A stretch of 8,422 nucleotides of DNA from Acidobacteriota bacterium (GTDB lineage: Bacteria > Acidobacteriota > Vicinamibacteria > Vicinamibacterales > SCN-69-37): assembly GCA_024653875.1 (NCBI GenBank), contig JANLHE010000540.1, positions 1-8,422 of the forward strand. Reading direction: 5' to 3'. The notes beneath the pieces are model-generated. The model was not told the DNA's origin, searched no databases, and saw only the letters and a list, made by a program, of their open reading frames with translations. Positions 5,196 through 8,422 of the stretch are shown here, piece by piece (positions within the stretch are counted from its first letter, which is position 1; each line of letters opens with the position of its first letter). The translations under genes and the position numbers were made by a program.

Positions 5196-7835
5196 ATGAG
5201 GGAATTCTATCGCAGGTGGTGGACGCCGCTCGCCTCATCCATCATCATCGGTATCTCCGCGTGGTGTGCCGCCGGCACCGTCGCGGTTGTTTCCGCCGGG
5301 TCGGCGTACCCGCGACTGATCGCGCCGGCGCCATGGTGGGTGGCGCTGCTGGCGGCGGGCGTGGCCCTGCTGGTCCCCGGATGGCGGGCTCGGCCCGTGA
5401 CCGCGATGCCCGCGCTATTGGCCACCGTGCCGTGGTGGCCCGTGCCGATCCCGGCCGAGGCGTTGATCTGGACCGGCGCGCTGGCGTGGGCGCCGATCGC
5501 GTCGGCCTTCCTTGTGTCGGAGGGTGGCCGCTTCGTCGCCCTGTGCGGCCGCGCGCCCGGCACCAGCGATCCGGCCCGGGCCACCCGTCTGGCCGCGGTG
5601 GGGGCGCTCCTGGTCGCGGCCCTTGCCGCGTGGGCGGTCAATCCCCGCGTGCCCGACGGCGATGAGCCGCACTACCTCGTCATCACGCAGAGCCTGTTGC
5701 AGGACGGCGACCTCCAGATTGAAAACAACCACGCCGCGCGCGACTATGCCGCGTACTTCGGCGGCACCATCGCGCCGGACTATCTGGTGCGCGGGCAGAA
5801 CGGCGCCATCTACTCCATCCACGCGCCCGGGGTCTCCGCGCTGGTGTTGCCCGGCTTTGCGCTGATGGGATTCCGGGGCGCCCAGGTGACGCTGGTGCTC
5901 GTGTTCGCGGTCACCGGCGCGCTTGTGTGGCGCTCGGCGTGGCGGCTGACCGGCGACGTGTCCGCCGCGTGGTTCGCGTGGGCGGCGGTCGTCGGCTCGA
6001 CGACGATGGCGGTGTTGAGCGCCATGGTGTTTCCGGATGCACCCGGCGCGTGCGCGGTGGCCGCGGGTGTCTGGCTGTTGATATCGGTGCGAGACGTGAG
6101 GCCGCGTGGGCTGGTGGTGGTCTCGACCCTGCTGGCCGCGTTGCCCTGGCTGCATACCCGATTCAGCGTGCTGGCGGGCCTGCTCGGCGTGGCGATCGCC
6201 GTGGCGGTACTGGCGGACACGGGGCGTCCGATGGCCGGGCGATGGCGACGCGCCGGCGCGTTCGTGGCGGTGCCGCTCCTGAGCGCGCTCCTGTGGCTGT
6301 GGTCGTTTTTCGTGATCTACGGCACGGCCGACCCGCGCGTGCCCTACGGCCCGCATCCGGAATTGCGTTCATGGATCTGGGGCGCCCTTGCGGGGTTGTT
6401 TGTCGATCAGCAGTTCGGCCTGCTGACGTATGCGCCCGTGCTGGCGGTGGCCGGGGCCGCGGTGGTGATGCGGGCGCCGCGCGCCTGGCGGCTGCTCTGC
6501 GCGATCTGTCTCGGCAGCCTGTTGCTCTACGCCATGGCGGCGTCCGGTTATTGGATGTGGTGGGCCGGCGTCCCCGGATTGCCGGCGCGGTTCCTCACGG
6601 CGGCGGTGCCGTTACTCGCCGTGCCGCTCGCGGTGGTGTGGTCCCGCTCGACGCCGGCTGGCCGGTCCGCGCTGTTGGCCCTGCTGGCTGTCTCGCTGGC
6701 GACGACGGCAATGGTGCTGGCGGTGGAGCGGGGCGCGATGGCCTGGAATGCCCGTGATGGGCAGGCCGCGTGGCTCGAGTGGCTGAACCCGGTGGTCAAC
6801 CTGCCGCGCGCGTGGCCGAGCTTCTTCTGGAACGGCGAGGCCGCGTTCCTGCGGCACGCCGGTCTGATTGTCGCCGTGTGGGCGGTGTGGTCCGGACTGT
6901 GGCTGGTGGTTCGCGCGGCGGCGCGCCTGGCCGCGCGCGACGCCGTCCTGGTGCGGCTGGCCGTGGCGGTGTGGCTGTTGATGGGCACCATGGTGATGGC
7001 CGATACCGGCTGGCGGTTCACCGGCAGCGCGCCAGTGGATCCGTCGCGTGCCCAGCTGCAGGTGCACGCGGCCGCGGGTGAGGGCCGCGCCGTCTACGAG
7101 GCGGGCGCGACGGTGCGGCGATGGGATGCGGTCCGGAACCCGCTGTGGATTCGCGCCGATGAGGCGCCGCTGACGGATCGCCCGTCCGCCGTGGTCATGG
7201 CCGTGGCCAATGTGCCGGCTGGCGCCTATCGGCTGGACGTGTCGTCGAGACGGATCATGTCCGGCGATGTCGTCATCCGGATCGGGCGATCGGCAGAGCC
7301 GTTGTATCGATTCACGCTCGCGTTGACGACGCGGCGGGACCTGGCCGTCACCCTCCCGGCCGGGGCGGCGGTGCTGGTGGTGGCGGCGTCCAGCCCCGAG
7401 GCCGCGCGAGCGCTGGACGCCGCCCTGGTGCCCGCGTCAACCGCGGACGCCTCGCGTGGGTTCGCGCGCCTCCATGCGAGGTGGCGCGAGACCGATGCGT
7501 TCTTCCGCGACGACAACGTGTTCGTGGAGGCGGCCGGGTTCTGGGTCAAGGGCGGACGCACCGCCGGCGTGGTGCTCAGCCAGGGCGCCGGGTTTGCCGG
7601 GCGGACGCGCGTGCTCCTCCTGCGGAACGGCGGCGCCGCCAATACCGTGACGATCCGCTCGGGTGCGTGGCAGGAAGTGGTGTCGATGGCGGCGGGGCAG
7701 GAGCGCGTGGTGGGCCTGCCGGCGGCCGACGCGCGGGGCGCATGGCCGCTGACCATCACGTCCGCGTCAGGGTTCCAGCCATCGGCGACCTCGGGCGGCA
7801 CCGACACGCGCTCTCTGGGCGTGTGGGTTCAGTAG
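5196..7835 (+). CDS. Large polytopic membrane protein, GT-C-like, with uncharacterised C-terminal domain
   Basis: An 879-residue protein. Residues 1 to ~600 hold many hydrophobic helices (for example ~11-35, 44-60, 85-105, 128-148, then a series to ~600). A large extracytoplasmic loop from ~149 carries PDGDEPHYLV, with an Asp-Glu pair (156-157) in the position where GT-C and PMT/ArnT-like enzymes keep their catalytic acid. Later motifs typical of bacterial members are GLFVDQQFGLLTYAPV (400-415) and a Trp-rich YWMWWAG (452-458) followed by PARFL (463-467). Residues ~605-879 are hydrophilic, look rich in beta strands, and would lie outside the membrane; I recognise no family there. Likely role: transfer of a lipid-linked sugar, or a step in envelope polysaccharide or glycoprotein assembly, which is inference. 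ATG 5196 starts a typical basic N-terminus (MREFYRRWW), with no Shine-Dalgarno before it. The last 7 nt overlap the convergent barrel gene. Confidence 0.85.
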   Translation: MREFYRRWWTPLASSIIIGISAWCAAGTVAVVSAGSAYPRLIAPAPWWVALLAAGVALLVPGWRARPVTAMPALLATVPWWPVPIPAEALIWTGALAWAPIASAFLVSEGGRFVALCGRAPGTSDPARATRLAAVGALLVAALAAWAVNPRVPDGDEPHYLVITQSLLQDGDLQIENNHAARDYAAYFGGTIAPDYLVRGQNGAIYSIHAPGVSALVLPGFALMGFRGAQVTLVLVFAVTGALVWRSAWRLTGDVSAAWFAWAAVVGSTTMAVLSAMVFPDAPGACAVAAGVWLLISVRDVRPRGLVVVSTLLAALPWLHTRFSVLAGLLGVAIAVAVLADTGRPMAGRWRRAGAFVAVPLLSALLWLWSFFVIYGTADPRVPYGPHPELRSWIWGALAGLFVDQQFGLLTYAPVLAVAGAAVVMRAPRAWRLLCAICLGSLLLYAMAASGYWMWWAGVPGLPARFLTAAVPLLAVPLAVVWSRSTPAGRSALLALLAVSLATTAMVLAVERGAMAWNARDGQAAWLEWLNPVVNLPRAWPSFFWNGEAAFLRHAGLIVAVWAVWSGLWLVVRAAARLAARDAVLVRLAVAVWLLMGTMVMADTGWRFTGSAPVDPSRAQLQVHAAAGEGRAVYEAGATVRRWDAVRNPLWIRADEAPLTDRPSAVVMAVANVPAGAYRLDVSSRRIMSGDVVIRIGRSAEPLYRFTLALTTRRDLAVTLPAGAAVLVVAASSPEAARALDAALVPASTADASRGFARLHARWRETDAFFRDDNVFVEAAGFWVKGGRTAGVVLSQGAGFAGRTRVLLLRNGGAANTVTIRSGAWQEVVSMAAGQERVVGLPAADARGAWPLTITSASGFQPSATSGGTDTRSLGVWVQ
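5204..5209 (-). promoter_or_regulatory. Possible -10 box (TAGAAT) facing the 551-residue membrane protein gene
   Basis: The same hexamer, TAGAAT, occurs on the minus strand here, inside the first codons of the divergent gene. It would give a start near 5197 and a leader of about 47 nt before ATG 5150. No -35 match is visible, and the hexamer overlaps coding sequence (Glu-Phe-Tyr codons), so chance is a real alternative. Confidence 0.2.
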
Positions 7836-8422
7836 CGAATCGCGCCACCGAACCAGAAGCCCTGGAACGTGATGTCGCCGGTGTCGTTTTCCACTCTCAG
7901 GTACGAGTGCATGCGGCGCCACCCGCCCTGCACGCCGAAGTTGTGCGTGAAGTTGAAGGTGCCGTAGACATCGAGATCCAGATAGTTCGCCTCGTACTTG
8001 TCATCGATGTTCGGAAGCCGCAGGCCGCTGGCTTCAGCCGTGATCGACAGGCTGCGCAGGGGATACACGCGCGCGACGAGACCCAGCGCGGGCAGCGGCG
8101 CCTTGGCCCTGGTGTACTCGTTGTTGACCGGCGAGAGAAGGCTCGCGTTCATCTGCGTGTACCGGGCCTCCATCAGAATCCCGAGGAACCCGCGGTCCGT
8201 GTAGAGGAAGTCGTATTCGTAGCCGAACCGCCAGACTTTCCAGTCGAACGTGGCCTGCACGGGCATGCTGACGGGGTACAGGATGCCGTTGAACACGATG
8301 TCGCGATTCAGGGTCGTATCCCCGCTGTAACTCACCGGGGTGTATTGCACGCGGAACCGGTGCTTCTTGCCGGGGCGCAGCACCAGGCGCGCGTCGGTGA
8401 ACCGCTTGGACGTGAAGCCCAG
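7829..8422 (-). CDS. C-terminal part of an outer-membrane beta-barrel protein (5' partial)
   Basis: The minus-strand frame is open from the right window edge to a TGA at 7829-7831, giving 197 residues; the true start is beyond the window. Short amphipathic strands alternate polar and hydrophobic residues, as in HRFRVQYTPVSY, KVWRFGYEYDFLY, GILMEARYTQMNA, LGLVARVYPL, SLSITAEASGL and YLDLDVYGTFNF, separated by polar turns. The final strand ends in a C-terminal aromatic residue (GGAIRY), the pattern read by the BAM assembly machinery; Tyr replaces the commoner Phe. This supports an outer-membrane barrel with at least eight visible strands, but I recognise no specific family or cargo. The signal peptide and any N-terminal domain are outside the window. 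A GTG at 8381-8383 is an internal valine codon, as the preceding 13 codons are open and continue the barrel-like sequence. It is convergent with the large membrane-protein gene. Confidence 0.8.
   Translation of the reverse strand: MGFTSKRFTDARLVLRPGKKHRFRVQYTPVSYSGDTTLNRDIVFNGILYPVSMPVQATFDWKVWRFGYEYDFLYTDRGFLGILMEARYTQMNASLLSPVNNEYTRAKAPLPALGLVARVYPLRSLSITAEASGLRLPNIDDKYEANYLDLDVYGTFNFTHNFGVQGGWRRMHSYLRVENDTGDITFQGFWFGGAIRY

Noticed and set aside
5415..6356. 313-codon open frame on the minus strand
   Set aside because: It lies wholly inside the well-supported 879-residue gene, and its product is an Arg/His/Gly/Gln-rich low-complexity string with no motif, as expected for an antisense shadow in GC-rich DNA.
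1..8422. Mobile element, CRISPR array, tRNA or rRNA, prophage or defence genes
   Set aside because: No spaced repeats, transposase or integrase motifs, tRNA-like stretches or compositional break were seen; the window is filled by six ordinary-looking genes of similar codon style.

Overview
The window is GC-rich DNA that is almost entirely coding. It holds six protein genes, two of them cut by the window edges, and no RNA genes, mobile elements, CRISPR arrays or long repeats that I could find. The likely source is a GC-rich Gram-negative bacterium: a beta-barrel outer-membrane protein and a periplasmic murein transglycosylase imply two membranes. The style of the two polytopic membrane proteins and of the aminotransferase recalls Acidobacteriota, perhaps Vicinamibacteria. 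That placement is an impression from remembered families, not something the sequence proves.

Left part (1-3535, + strand) looks like one operon: the tail of a GAF-type sensory protein, a Slt70-type soluble lytic murein transglycosylase with a TPR-like helical stalk, and a fold-type I PLP aminotransferase. The gaps are very short, and the last two genes share an ATGA stop/start overlap, so translational coupling is likely.

Right part (3495-8422) carries two polytopic GT-C-like membrane proteins transcribed divergently from a 45-bp spacer (5151-5195), then the C-terminal part of a beta-barrel protein on the minus strand. Both convergent junctions overlap: the aminotransferase and the first membrane protein share 41 nt at their 3' ends, and the second membrane protein and the barrel share 7 nt. 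There is therefore no room for ordinary intergenic terminators.

The genes are mainly cell-envelope in character: peptidoglycan turnover, probable lipid-linked sugar transfer or polysaccharide/glycoprotein assembly, and an outer-membrane barrel. I see no clear new multi-gene system. The most interesting points are the compact divergent spacer, with a leaderless-looking TAGAAT box, a second TAGAAT on the opposite strand and a four-codon ORF touching the start codon; the uncharacterised C-terminal domain of the 879-residue membrane protein; and the overlapping gene ends.
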